A stretch of DNA of 64,000 nucleotides, from contig NW_017962934.1 of assembly GCF_001661345.1 (NCBI RefSeq), positions 124,001-188,000 on the forward strand, written 5' to 3'. The notes beneath the pieces were generated by a model. The model saw only the letters and a program-made list of their open reading frames with translations. It had not been told where the DNA came from and did not search any database. Made by a program: the position numbers and the translations under genes. Numbering within the stretch: the first letter of the stretch is position 1; each line of letters opens with the position of its first letter. Source of the stretch: Ascoidea rubescens DSM 1968. Lineage: Eukaryota > Ascomycota > Saccharomycetes > Ascoideales > Ascoideaceae. This document shows positions 24,700-36,399 of this stretch, in pieces.

Positions 24700-25494
24700 A
24701 ATGGGAATCACAGCTCTAAGTAAATTTTTTCTCGAAGTTCAGAAGATCGACCTTCGTTGTTCAATCAATCAAGAGAATACCTGCGGGAAAATTTAATACG
24801 TAAAGCAAAAATGAGTAGCTCACTGAAACTTCACTACCTTCAGCAAAAAAGCATTTATTCATATCGATATGAACACTGTATCAGCGAAATGTGAATAGGG
24901 GTTTTTAGTTTTCACTGAGACACAGCTTTGATAACTCCACAACTAAACAAAATCATTTATTGGTGAGAATATCCTTGAAGATATAGAATACCCAACTCCT
25001 GGAGGGTAGGCATTATTTAAAACTAAACATACATCTGATTTAACTATTTGTCTAATTTTTACCTTCAAGTCAAAAGCGTCTGCATTATTAATTAAATCGG
25101 TTTTGATATTTTAAAAATTGCTAAGGATGACTGACAAATCCACTCCCTTCATCAAAACAGACAAAGAGTTCACTACCAACTTTTCTAGCAAAAGTTGCAA
25201 GGAAACTTGAGAAATCCATCAACTCACTCAATTTTATATGAACTTTGAAAACAGGATATTGAAACTTCAAAGCAATTAATCGGATTGAAAATGAAACAAA
25301 TGATGATTAACATGATTGTTTGAACTGAATATTTGATTTCTGCATTTAGATAGTGAATGGTTTTGATCAAGTATATTCAAATCCACATTAATTAAGATCC
25401 TGCATTGGAAATGCCCAGTCCAGCCAAAAGCAAAGCTGAAGTCGTTGCTCATATTGGTGTTCACTTCATTCCTTCCATTCTCACTGTCGGACAT
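24700..25494 (-). pseudogene. Fossil gene, minus strand, convergent
   Basis: A minus-strand frame starts MSDSENGRNEVNTNMSNDF and continues with FAFGWTGHFQCRILINVDLN, LLEKLVVNSLSVLMKGVDLS, LINNADAFDLKVKIRQIVK and NNAYPPGVGYSISSRIFS. It keeps one frame for about 200 codons despite several stops. It converges on the plus-strand copy ending at 24,630 and starts next to an AT-rich gap. The motifs of the main family are not obvious, so it may be a different gene or a very diverged copy. Confidence 0.47.
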
Positions 25495-25820
25495 AACATT
25501 TTTAAAAAGACATCGGTTGAATTATTTAGGTTCCAACTGATCAAAGGATGTTAAACACTTGTCAGAAAAAACCTGAAACAAAAGTTTCACCACAACCTTT
25601 TTTTCAAACAACAATTCAACTTTATTTATTTAATCAAATTAATAACAACTAATTCAAAACATTGAAATTTGAAGATCAATAACAGATAATCAACTAACAT
25701 TTAAACATCCGATCATTCTTTCTTTGATCAAGAACTGTGGGACACAAGCTACAAATATATTAATAATCAAAACGATATTGAGTTAAGTCAACCATTGAAC
25801 AATCAAATGACTAATGCCTC
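25495..25820. other. AT-rich divergent spacer
   Basis: An AT-rich gap lies between the minus-strand start at 25,494 and the plus-strand blocks from about 25.85 kb. It likely held two divergent promoters. No coding-like frame or repeat is visible. Confidence 0.4.
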
Positions 25821-25849
25821 CCTTAGAACACCAACTCAATAATCAGATT

Positions 25850-27540
25850 GCACTACTGTTCCTATTGGCGAGGATATCTCCAACGAAGGTGTTACAACTT
25901 TGCCAGTCGAATTAACATCAACCAATAATTTGGTCCCTAACAAACCATATGCAGTGGACAACGGATCTGCGGCGAAACTCAGACCAACCATCTGATATTG
26001 ACAATCAATTAGTGATGAAACTCAGACCGACTAAGAAAATTACCAAACAGTCCCGGAAATCCTACTTACAATGGAAAGGATACATATTCATAAGTATCAT
26101 TGTGTCTACTGGTGAGAATTACAACAGCTTGATTCTATCGAAATCATCAGCGATCGTTGAAGGACTTGAAGAACAACCAATAGAATTTTCCAAAGAAAAA
26201 GTTAAACTTGTTGAAATAGCATTGCAAAGCTCAACTGTTCCCTTTGTTGATGAAGAATGGCCTTCATTGACTTTAAAGTGAAATTGTACCGTTCAATCAA
26301 TTGACCCAAATCATTTAACAAGCCCACAAAAATCAATAAATGCAATTGGTCTTGGCTGACCAACTAAATTTACCGGGAGAAAAGGATGATAATTTTTTAG
26401 TTGTAGGATCATCAGTTAAAGACAAACAATGCGACGAAAAATTGTTATTCAATGAGATACCTACACAAATTGTGATTAGCAGCTTAAGATTGGAGTGGTT
26501 GTTAAATTATTTCTTCTTTAGCGGGGCGACAGCTCCATTGATGCTTACACTTCAAGTACGAAATTCGATACGTTAAGAGTCATGGTTTTATTAGCCGCAA
26601 TTCAGAACATCAGTATCCGCCAATTCAATGCCATGACAGCTCTCTGTAACTGACGAATTTTCAATCCAGTCCTCTTAATTGAGATGCCGGAACGCTAACA
26701 TCAAAATAGATTTCTCAAATTGAAGTGGAGATTCTAATTGGTTGAACCAAACCCCATAGAATTGCTTCGAAAAAATGAAAGCAGTTCTCAAACCGAATAA
26801 TAACTGCTCCCAAAGTTTTTAGGAATGGTCATTGCTCCACCATTCAAGCTGATTTGTATCAATTTATGTCGTTAAAATTTTAATTTTGGCGAAATTAGAA
26901 GAAGCCGTTGATAGAGAAAATGCATTATTAATGGACATCGGTGTTGCCAATGACATGGCATCTCAAAAATTATTTCTTGAATCTGTTATTGAGCGAACAA
27001 ATAATGGATACTTCATTTCTTCAACCGACTTTATTGACCAAACTGAATAGCATATCCAAGTTCAAAAATCTGTAGAATTGACCACACCTGTGGCTAATAA
27101 TTCAACATTTGATAGTGAATCAACAAGTCTTGATCAGAATGGTTATTCAAGTTTAAGATCAAAATTTTGTGCATTGCTGTCCATGGCTACTTCTGCTGGT
27201 TATGAAATGTCGTTTGCAGCATCAGTTCAAGATAAACATTTAGTTACTGCATCAAAGCATGATTATGATGGTGCTTTTGGGTCATCGCAGAAATTAAATA
27301 ATATGATGTGAAAACATCACTACAAATAGCTTCTGTTAGTGACACTGGTTGGGAAAGTGATGAAATCACACGGATTAGTCAAAGAAATGATGTGACCATC
27401 AAAGCCGCTACGTTGAGGTCAATGGTCTTCGAAAGGTAATTCGTTTCTGAGTTGTCATCAACTGAAGTCGAACCAGTTTGCTTGACTCAATGAATGATAA
27501 CTGGGTTATATTTTCAAGGAACATTTAACAAATGGAAATC
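25850..27540 (+). pseudogene. Fossil copy, plus strand, well preserved
   Basis: The first open block (25949-26281) contains SYLQWKGYIFISIIVSTGEN, SSAIVEGLEEQPIEFSKEK and VKLVEIALQSSTVPFVDEEW; the last corresponds to ELIEIALIAAT of other copies. Then follow DQLNLPGEKDDNFLVVGSSV (26.35 kb), AVDRENALLMDIGVANDM and SVIERTNNGYFISSTDFIDQ (26.9-27.05 kb), LRSKFCALLSMATSAGYEMS with KHDYDGAFGSSQKL (27.17-27.3 kb), and TSLQIASVSDTGWESDEITR near 27.33 kb. Few interruptions fall in about 250 codons, although the frame changes at least twice. CAA and CAG far outnumber TAA and TAG here, which argues against stop reassignment. Confidence 0.55.
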
Positions 27541-27559
27541 ACCAATCGTCTGCACTAAT

Positions 27560-28480
27560 ATATATGGATGTGATTCTTTTTTTTCGACATTATTGCTGAT
27601 TGATATACTCACCTTCGATTCAACCCTATTTGCACTAGTCTAGATTTTATTAGTGAACATTTTGCAATAAGGAAATAATGCTTATTTTCTTTAATAGAAA
27701 AGTCAATTGGCGGACTCTCCTACGGAGACGGTTGAAACGACAACAATTCAAACTATTCTTAAATAATCGAATTTTTTCAACTTATTTTTGCCATACGACA
27801 AACGAAATTGGAATTGGTGAACAACTGTGAAAGAACCAAAATCAGTTGGTTTGCAGCCTATCACTTTGCAGTTCATCTCGTTCATGTCATTTTCCATGTT
27901 AGCTTCAACAACAACTCATGCCACCGTTGTATTTTAAAAACTAAAGCAATGATATATTTATTATCATTTTAAGATCTGTACATTCCTTAGTTTACCACGA
28001 TTAGTGGAAGATACTCTATTACTTCATTTACTTTTGACCTTTTTTACTTAAAGATATTTTTGGTTCTGTTTAACATGTCCATTAATATTGTTTTAGGATA
28101 GCATTAATGAATCTGTTCGTTGGATTTAATTAGTCGCATTTTGGGATGGCTTCTGATGGTATACTTATTCTACTGTTTACACTCTAGATAGATTCTTTGT
28201 TTCAACTATCCATTTAATTGTGATATTTTCAAAAATCTAACTTCAATTCTCGCTGAGTTGTTTTTAGGATTCTCAAAAGGTAGATAAAATAAATCTATTC
28301 TACAAACCGCCTTCAAACGAATTATCTATTAAATCAGGTTGAACAATTAAATATTGAACTATTTTGGATTATAGGGTTTCAAATATAAACCAGATAGAGC
28401 TAATTAAGTAATTGCGTTTTCCGCATTTGGCGCTCGGTATTTCAAGCCGCTCTGCTCCACTGACGCTCCGCAATCTAACC
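27560..28480. other. AT-rich spacer
   Basis: A long AT-rich stretch has T and A runs, no protein-like frame and no family motif. A pyrimidine run (T8) near 28.5 kb sits just before the next coding-like blocks. It is similar to the other spacers but longer. Confidence 0.4.
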
Positions 28481-28554
28481 CCCTTCTTTGCAAAAAGGGC
28501 TGCCGATCTCTTTTTTTTTCCTGTTTGTTTGATAGATCTTGACTTTGATTTGAT

Positions 28555-28921
28555 ATCTTAGATTGCCTACAAAGGCAAAAAGGCCAAATTGAGAATTGTC
28601 GGTGGTAAGAATTGGAAAAGCTGATTTGAAGTCGTTGAAATCAAATTTTGGGTTTGGACATCTAATCAGAGAGGTGGAGAGGTTGGGACCTTAGTTTAAA
28701 GCTCCATGGATTATTTTGCTAGTATTGGGGAAGATGTTATTTCAGACAAGGTTAAGATTGAGTCGGAATCTATGAGCGCTACCATTATTACTGGCGGATA
28801 TGCTCCTGCTGTACTGCAAGGGGTGCAATGCAATCGGTTGAATGACCTTCATGGAATACTAACCTTGGAGTGGGTCGACCGTATCATTGGTGTCGAAGCA
28901 GCTGCCACAATGAGTAGCTAA
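28555..28921 (+). pseudogene. Fossil block with GED turn, plus strand
   Basis: An open plus-strand frame (28706-28921) contains MDYFASIGEDVISDKVKIES, MSATIITGGYAPAVLQG and EWVDRIIGVEAAATMSS before a terminator. IGEDVISDK resembles VVGDHVLTTE at 24.46 kb. A short block upstream (28.56-28.67 kb) reads LPTKAKRPNW and VVRIGKADLKSLKSNFGFG in the same direction. A copy is likely here, but only its middle is readable. Confidence 0.42.
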
Positions 28922-29211
28922 TTATCCTTTGGATAGTGGAGAAAAATATTATTTCATAAATCAATTTGTACAACTCATTAACCTGCTCCATTGAGAATAC
29001 ATTGAATTTCTAGGCCGCTCATCACGCTTTGGTACGAATCCAAAGAGTATGCGCGGATTTAGGCGCTTCCTATCAAATATGTTCTTTTGCCGATTGATTC
29101 AGCGACTAGACTAGTCAATCAGATCAGAATACCAGTCTTGGTGTCGCTTTCCTTGAACTCAGAGAAGTTGGTGCTGCGAACGATGTGATGTCGCTAAATT
29201 AGAAATGGATC

Positions 29212-29640
29212 GTGCTGCTATGCGTAACGCAAAATTGGTCACAGTTTCAGTTGCTCCAAGATAATGAGGCGGGCTCGCAATCAGAAATAATTGAGTCTAT
29301 TAAAATTGTGATTGGCGGCTCGGACAGCTTTGGAATCATTCACGAATATGTTTTCCCCAGCTGCTGTTGCGGAAATTACATCAACGGGGCTTCACTCTGT
29401 ACGTGGTTCAGACGAAGTTGTTGCAAATGATATATCCAAAATTAATTCGACTTTCGCTGCTTGCTGGTCAAAATGATCTTCGTGCGAGAATAGAAATGAA
29501 ACCAAAACCCCGAATAAGTCCTCTACCAGCCAGGCCAACGCGGCTTTTGTTCAGCCTTTGTTTGATGGTCTTGGGCCGCTACAGGTTCACTGTTGATAAG
29601 ACTAGTTATGTTTCACCATTGTTGGCCAATAGTAAAAATA
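29212..29640 (+). pseudogene. Fossil block with SDEVVAND motif
   Basis: Plus-strand pieces read SEIIESIKIVIGGSDSFGII near 29.28-29.34 kb and, in another frame, NMFSPAAVAEITSTGLHSVR and GSDEVVANDISKINSTFAAC near 29.35-29.46 kb. SDEVVANDISKIN aligns with GKIIAVDEEINKIK at 17.23 kb and DEEVIAVEETING at 6.55 kb. Then follow TSQANAAFVQPLFDGLGPLQ. It is interrupted several times. Confidence 0.43.
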
Positions 29641-30246
29641 AGGTGTGGGTGATTCATTTGCAACCCATTAGTTAGGTGCCACCTGATTGAGTAATATAAT
29701 GGTTGTACCAAGCGATTTGTGGATAAAACGGATTATAGTCTCAAATTTTGATCGGGTTCGCATCCAAGGAAGTCAATGATTTCTCTCATACTGAAGCAAT
29801 CAGAGTGGAAGTATTCGTTCTTTACGAGTCTGAATAGGATGGCGTTGCCAAATGTTGACAAAGAACAATCAACAGTATGCCCATCTTTATGTTATTTGAG
29901 CCAAAAGACGCTGTTTCCTTGAGGAAAGATGATGTGGGGTGTGCTCTCCTTTGAGTGAGTTTGATTCTCACTAATAACGTTGCTCGTTTGGCTTCTCCTT
30001 TTCAATGGGTTGATAATTAAGGAGAACCGCGACCATGGTGAAAAATTTGGAATCCGTTAATTCATCCACAACATTCACAGAAATCAGGCCAACCAAGTCA
30101 GGTGACGCAAGTGTGCTCTGGGCTCCTTGCTGGCTACGACATGAGTAGCAAGTTCTTCTGATCATTCAGCTTCGTAAGCGATGTGTCGTTGTTAGATTCT
30201 ATTGCTGGCATGATGAGTCGAAACTTCAGTTTAAAAATCTTAATTT

Positions 30247-30640
30247 GCTGCTGGTAATCCGCCAATTAGATTGGACGTTCAAGTTACATCTACTGCAGTA
30301 GGTGCAATAGGTAAAAGCGGTGCACCGCATCAACTCCGAAATGTAACACAGCGGGAAATGTTTTAAGCGATATATGAAAAAAGAACATCAATGGGAATGC
30401 CGAATAAATTAGTGTCGGCTAAGATGATGCACTGGCACATGCTGTCACTGACAATGAGTTGAATGAAAGAACTGAATATCAACCATCATCATACGAATGA
30501 AGCTCCGAATGTGGGCTCTGGTGCCTATCATATTATTGACCAATTTGTTGAATCGAACAAAGTTTCTCAGCTTCATGAAGATAACTTTGGAAAAGTAGAG
30601 AACTGGTTAGCAAGTGATTTACAAGACACGAAACGAAACT
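30247..30640 (+). pseudogene. Coding-like blocks, plus strand
   Basis: Three plus-strand blocks lie here. AGNPPIRLDVQVTSTAVGAI followed by GKSGAPHQLRNVTQREMF (30247-30366) is unbroken. ALAHAVTDNELNERTEYQPS lies near 30.43-30.5 kb. GSGAYHIIDQFVESNKVSQL with DNFGKVENWLASDLQDTKRN (30.5-30.64 kb) is also unbroken. They have strong codon bias but lie in different frames. A beta part followed by a helical part fits the general family plan. Confidence 0.42.
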
Positions 30641-30819
30641 GATGTTTGTCGTCTATTTGGGCGCTGAACTAATGCCGCGAAAACAAATAATCCAATTGCC
30701 GCCGCCCCAAATCGTAATGATCCTTGCTGTTTAGATGCTCGGCAATGCTGGAGTCCGATAGTAATCGATTGCTTGATCTTGTCTCTGGAGCAGCAAATCT
30801 TGATTGTCATTGTATGTTT

Positions 30820-31116
30820 TCATTCAGGTCTGCAATAGTTGCTTGTTATGCAATAGCCAGAGTTGTTGCTCAAACTTTCTTTCCATTTAAAGGGAAAGAA
30901 GATACCAAAGTAATTTAGTCCTGTGATGAGTTCAGATAATGTTAGCGTCTTACATGGTGTTGCAGCATCAAGGATGTTCGACGAATATCCAATGGATTTG
31001 ACAAATTGATTTTGAAAGAGAGATCTTCGAAATGCTTTACATGATACATTGTTTTTCATAAGTTGATGATATGTATCTTTTGCACAATTGGATTCATCAA
31101 AAATTTTGGTACCCAC
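30820..31116 (-). pseudogene. Open block, minus strand
   Basis: A 98-codon minus frame contains KAFRRSLFQNQFVKSIGYSS, NILDAATPCKTLTLSELITG and LNYFGIFFPFKWKES. A plus-strand frame overlaps its left end (30724-30918), so which strand was coding is uncertain. LTLSELITG is reminiscent of LGLSGLKEITD at 17.12 kb, but the match is weak. Confidence 0.3.
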
Positions 31117-31156
31117 TGAAAAAATTGGGTCCTTGTTAGTTAAAATAAAGTTATAG

Positions 31157-32050
31157 GGCGTCCAACCGTTTTGGTTTCACAAATGGGCTGGGGAACCTGA
31201 TATGCATTATCACCGACTGAGCAACAGCGGAGCAGCCTCGATTTGTAGATAGATGATCCTATGGCTGCCTGATCATGTCATTCAACAGCCAAGCCGGGCA
31301 ATCGCTAACTGTGTTCTTTGTTCATAATAATAAATTTCATATCATGTGTGGGTGCATTTCCACGTTTGATGTCGTACTTAGCAACGAAAGTATATCGGAA
31401 TTGACGATGACCTAATGAACACCGATTGTTCAACCGAAAATTATTGATGTCTCTCTTTTGACGGCTACACCAATGATGATTAACCAATTCAAAGTGCTAT
31501 TTCAAAGATATGACTTTTGGTTACACTATGATAAGTCACTACCTTGCACACCAATTGTTGAAAAGCTGCCTTTTGACGCAAAATGATTAATGTATGAAGT
31601 TGGTTTTACTGGTAGTCAATAAGTGGATATCCTGGTACACCATGCAGAAGCAATGCAAGATGTGCTCATTATTGCAAGGGTATTTGAACTTTGATCAATC
31701 AACTACTCATTACAAGGGTGCTCATCAGCCTAGTCAGTTAAAGTAACTTACTGTGTGTGGGGTGCAAATAGTGGTTATCAAAAAGGAGTTGGGGGATGTA
31801 TGTCCCTCATTAGACAGAAGCCAGCTACTTGAACTCAAAGCAAACAGTCCGTATTGACAATGGACATTTCATTAGCTGAGCAGTTTTTCCTCACAAAAGC
31901 ATCGAAAGAGGCTTTGCTTTACTACTGATCTTCAATTTGTTTGGTTGAATTGTTGAAAATGCAATCGTCGACTGTCATAAAAACTCCACTAATGTCTTAG
32001 CATGGCTTCGTACTAATGAGTGAAACAAAAAGAAAAGGTATATCACGTAT
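31157..32050 (+). pseudogene. Coding-like blocks, plus strand
   Basis: Two separated plus-strand blocks lie here. QPFWFHKWAGEPDMHYHRLS is near 31.16-31.3 kb. The frame near 31.85-32.05 kb reads VRIDNGHFIS and, further on, IVENAIVDCHKNSTNVLAWL. The second has a faint likeness to an integrase core (DNG then, about 33 residues on, GxVE) but lacks the conserved residues expected between, so I leave it unnamed. It is interrupted several times. Confidence 0.28.
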
Positions 32051-32059
32051 CATTTATTA

Positions 32060-32660
32060 AAAGCGATCGCCAATGTGTTTTTACGCTAGAAATAGTAGAC
32101 CCTGAAATACGTACTGTTGTTAGGCAGATTAAATCCCATTTTTGACCTCCTCTTAAAATTCTCAATGTACTCCTTTAATGATTCAACATTTCATGGTTGT
32201 GGCAGTGATTCTTTGTTGTTCCTCGAATAATTCCATTCTTATTGTTTGGTTCATTTCATCCTAATTATTCTACTTTAATACAATTCAGCTGCTTAGGTGT
32301 CACTGCTCAATTGTTTCCACGAAAGACACAATTTGATTGAATTAGTGGTTTAGCTATTGATTTGCGGAATGATTACGTTGAACACAAATAATACTTAACT
32401 TTAATTTTACTTTGTTTTTTTCTTCATTTACATAAAATTCCAGTATTGCTTGCAAGTGCTTCTATCCAGAAGTCCATGATTGTACCTTGAACAAGGGATC
32501 AAAAAAATGTGATTTTGTGAGCTGAGCATCAGTAATACTATCGAACCGAGCCGAGACGGAATTGAGGCGCAAAATAATAGGACTCATGATGGCTCAAATC
32601 GATAAGGCATATCGAATGATCTAGAATCCAAAACACTTGCAGTATCTCAAGGACACTATT
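32060..32660. other. AT-rich spacer
   Basis: AT-rich sequence without a protein-like frame or recognised repeat lies between plus-strand blocks. A 92-codon plus frame begins just after it at 32,686 but has no family motif and ordinary composition. Confidence 0.33.
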
Positions 32661-33090
32661 TTTCTTCAGCGCAAGATGTTTCCTGTTGGAATTCGACGAT
32701 TGGGATTCGATTTTAATTTACAGCGCTCGTGAGCAGATCTCCGGAGACAAAGTATTTCATTCTCACCTGAGATCCACTTGGCCACGGCGATCAATCGTTT
32801 GCAGCATTTCCACAATATCCCACTATATTGACCGTATCGTCCGAAGTCATCATAAAAAGCTAAACGGGGCTTTTATACGCAGCCACAAGCTTATATTATG
32901 CATTTTGGAGTCTATCAATTGGGGGCTCGCCCCACGATTTGTGATTAAGCGCAAATGTCTTTAAGGACCCCTGCCAATCGATTCTGGGTTGTTCTGTCTC
33001 TTATTGTTTTTTTCTATTATATATTTCTATACTGTCCCTAATACCGCAACTAAAGTCCATACCATGGCCGGGTGTTTGAAATGAATATCA

Positions 33091-34175
33091 GTGTTGGGAA
33101 AAGGGAGAGCAACTGAATTTAGCAATAACTGTTCGGGAGGAGGGGCCTCCGATGCTCAGTATCTTCCTCATTATGACAAGGTAAAGCAGACCATTGCTGC
33201 TGCTGCTAATATGAGCTGCCAACTTTCACTCTTGAGAATGGATACTAAAGCTATGTGGCTGCTGGCTGGATTGGAATAGAACGAATAGCGGTTGGCCATT
33301 GTGCGAATTAAATAAAACGTCATTTGAAAAAATTAACTGCAAAGGGCTAACAGCCACACACTCATGCTCGGATTTGCCACATTGATTAATGACCCTTGCC
33401 AGACAGCGAAAATCTATCCGAAAACGGCTATTATTTTGCGGTCTGATCAAAATCCGTTTTCTCAACTGTGTGGAATACCACTTGGAAGACACCACTGATC
33501 GAATGTCAATAATTTTTTTGTTCTTCATTACAGATTGAAGATGTTCATATCTGCAAACAAGTCATCTGGAATTGGAGTCGGGCCATATATCGTGCCGTCC
33601 GCTCTGGTGAATTTCAATTACTGTTTAGAACAAATTCAATCAATGCAGAATTCAAGATGATCTAATCATTATCTAATCTCTTGCATACAATGCTGGAACG
33701 CCACACGACGTTGGGAGTTACCGCTGATCTGACTGCATTTGTTCTTGATGACATCAGTAGCACGGATGCAGGTTGTTTCGAGCTCAAATCACGGGCGCTG
33801 TGCTCTCTTGCCCTTTCAGATTGGTTGACTATCTCTTTCCTTCTAAATTGGACAGATTAGTCTCGTGAACGCAGCTCCTGCATTTGCGGTTGGAGTCCCC
33901 TCAATGGGTGGTCTTCTAAAATGTAGAAATCTCGACACTCCTTACACTGGCCATAATGCAAGCAAGAAAATTGTACATATGGAACGGGAACTGTTTCCAA
34001 AATGAAATTAAAGAATAATACAAAACTGGAAAATGAGCTGAATGAAAGTTAAATTCAGTACGGAGCAGCAGGTCTTTTCAAGAACACCCAGTTGTACTCA
34101 ACTGTATTTTGTTCAACGCCCAACGTCTAAGCCGCAGAAGGAGATGCTCACTGTTGAGTTCAATATGATATGAGG
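33091..34175 (+). pseudogene. Fossil copy, plus strand, GC-richer
   Basis: Plus-strand blocks are SGGGASDAQYLPHYDKVKQT with IAAAANMSCQLSLLRMDTKA (33.14-33.27 kb), TTLGVTADLTAFVLDDISST (33.71-33.8 kb), LVNAAPAFAVGVPSMGGLLK (33.87-33.95 kb) and YGAAGLFKNTQLYSTVFCST (34.06-34.12 kb). The alanine-rich stretch DKVKQTIAAAAN looks like the C-terminal helix type, so two copies may meet here. YGAAG superficially recalls a DNA polymerase B motif, but the other polymerase motifs are not found at the expected distances. Confidence 0.38.
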
Positions 34176-35410
34176 AGAATCGCAGGAACCAATCAAGTAG
34201 TAACTAGATATTGGTAGACAAAGCCACCAAACGGAAGTGGTCTTCTAATTCCTCAATGGAAAGTACAAAATCCTAACTGCCGTTGATATGCGGGGCCGCC
34301 GCACTCTCCTTTTGTAGTTTATTAAAAATTTCATTTTAACCAAGTCAGACGCGTCGCCTGCCAATCGGACTATTAGAGGATGGATGATACTCGCGCTTAG
34401 TGGTTTGTTGATTGTCCGTGGAGATCACTGTGTCCGCTGCAAGAAAAAGGTTTGGAAGAATGTCGCCGGCTGATTGAGATCTTGCCTAAACACCGCTTTC
34501 TCCCCATGATTTTCTCTTCATTTGACAAGGTAGTATTCAGTTGTTGGGCGCCGGTACAATGTAAATAAATTTAATAGTTCTTTCCGACGACGCAGAATTC
34601 ACGTCCCTCAAAGATATTGAAGTGACTCTATCAATTGATTCCTTTCTTGGCTGTATAGAGGCCGCAATTTGAATTAGACACACTTCAAGAATATAGATTG
34701 GCCAATATTGTTTAAGAAATTGAAAGTCACTCAAACCATTTTGCTTTCTGAAAGTCGCCCGGCGTTGATGGAGCATACAGAAAAACCAGATATAGCACCT
34801 TTGAAATATAATTGGGACTACAGGTGCTGGTGTGTTTCAAATCTCATCCACCAACTATAAATACGTAGTAAGTTGACAAAGACATGCTGTAGCTCTGGCT
34901 GATGATGAGAAGACATCGATAAGGTGGTGAGATTTTCTTTCTGTTGATTCCACTTCGTCATTGACTAGGGTGTCAGTAGTCTGCTGTTGACTGACGTCTA
35001 TTATTGGACGCCCGCCATTGGTCAGAAGCTTGCTGCGGTGAATCTCAGTTAGCGGACATGCTTGTATCTGGAATTGGCTGTCAGAAATAAGGGAATCTAT
35101 TGAGTGGTGCAGTTTCTTTCGTTTGGGCATTTCCTTTGAAATTCACAGCTACTCAGTTCCTTCCACAGATATCATCGTATATCGAAGCCGATGTTTGCTT
35201 TGCTGATGAGCTGGATTTGCACTAGTTCATGGTACAACTGATTTGAGATCCGTCGGGCTAGGTACAAAAACTAATAACTGACACTGAAATGAATAAGCTG
35301 CTGTACAACAGGTGGATCCACTCAAATATATTAAGTATCATAGGGAATTTTTGTTTTGTCATTTAGTTCGAACTCGCTGCTGATAGGAGCAATCCAATGA
35401 TTCCAGGGGT

Positions 35411-35935
35411 GTGGAACTACAAATTACCCATGGAAAGCCTTCAAAATGTTTCAGAAGAACTTCTATTGCAATAGTTTATTGTCTGAGTCGTGAACAAGTT
35501 GAGGGAATTGTCAATGCCGCTTCTGACTTGCAGAACACCCACGGTCTGTTGGGTCTGATTCAATTTACCTCTTTTAAATACAAATGTAATTGGAGATAAA
35601 GTTTTGTCTACTGACTTATGTGCCAACTCATAAGCCGGTTTTGCGGGTTCATCATGATCGGCCTCTGATTCTAAATTATCCTGTTAGGGGTTAAAACGAA
35701 AGTGCTTCAACATTTATGGTTGACGCAGAATGGAATACGGGCCACGTTCCTCCGGTGACTTCCGCCGGCCGGGGTGCACCAGAGCCACAGCCTATGCTAC
35801 GGTAGTTGCAGCATCTGAGGGTCGTCCAAAATGTGATACTTTGCCGTTTCCTTTGGCGATGAAAGTAGCTGCCGCGCCGATTTTGGGCTGCAAGGAGCGT
35901 GATACAGATTCTGCTTTTCCTGATCTTATTTGAGG
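35411..35935 (+). pseudogene. Coding-like blocks, plus strand
   Basis: An open frame (35411-35599) contains IAIVYCLSREQVEGIVNAAS and DLQNTHGLLGLIQF. A second, in another frame (35730-35933), contains ATAYATVVAASEGRPKCDTL and FPLAMKVAAAPILGCKERDT. Both have strong G-first codon bias. SREQVEGIVNAASDL could be the C-terminal helix type. On the minus strand a 61-codon frame overlaps the first and looks like a shadow. Confidence 0.4.
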
Positions 35936-36399
35936 TGATGCAAGTTACTTATGCAACAAGAATTCTCAGTCAGGATAGAACACTGAAATTGGAAACACCT
36001 TTGTGAAAGTCCAAAAGCTACATCAGTGATTATTCTATGATGCAGATTTTCAGCAAATGTGATTATTTTGTTTGTAATCAATATCTCATGATATCTTCTT
36101 CACCATGGAATATCATTTGTTTGTCTTCTTTTAACGACGATTGAGTTTTCAAAATGGGATTTTGGCCTTTAAAAGTGCCGTTTCAACATTCTTTGAATGG
36201 TTGGTTGTGTCCTCTGCGGTTGAGTTAAATCCTTGAAAATTGCGGCAACAGCTACATCGTAGCGGAAAACGATTTGCTAGCCATGGAAGGAAGATCCACC
36301 TCATTTCGGCTTGTGATTGATCTAAATGCAACTTATTTCGCAAGCGCAAACACAAAAGATTGATAATTCTTCCTCGGAACACATGTCGGGTTTATTCGT

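Noticed and set aside
34050-34130. YGAAGLFKN as DNA polymerase B motif
   Set aside because: The spacing to a preceding NS pair is wrong, and no DFxSLYP or YGDTDS motif is found at suitable distances on the same strand.
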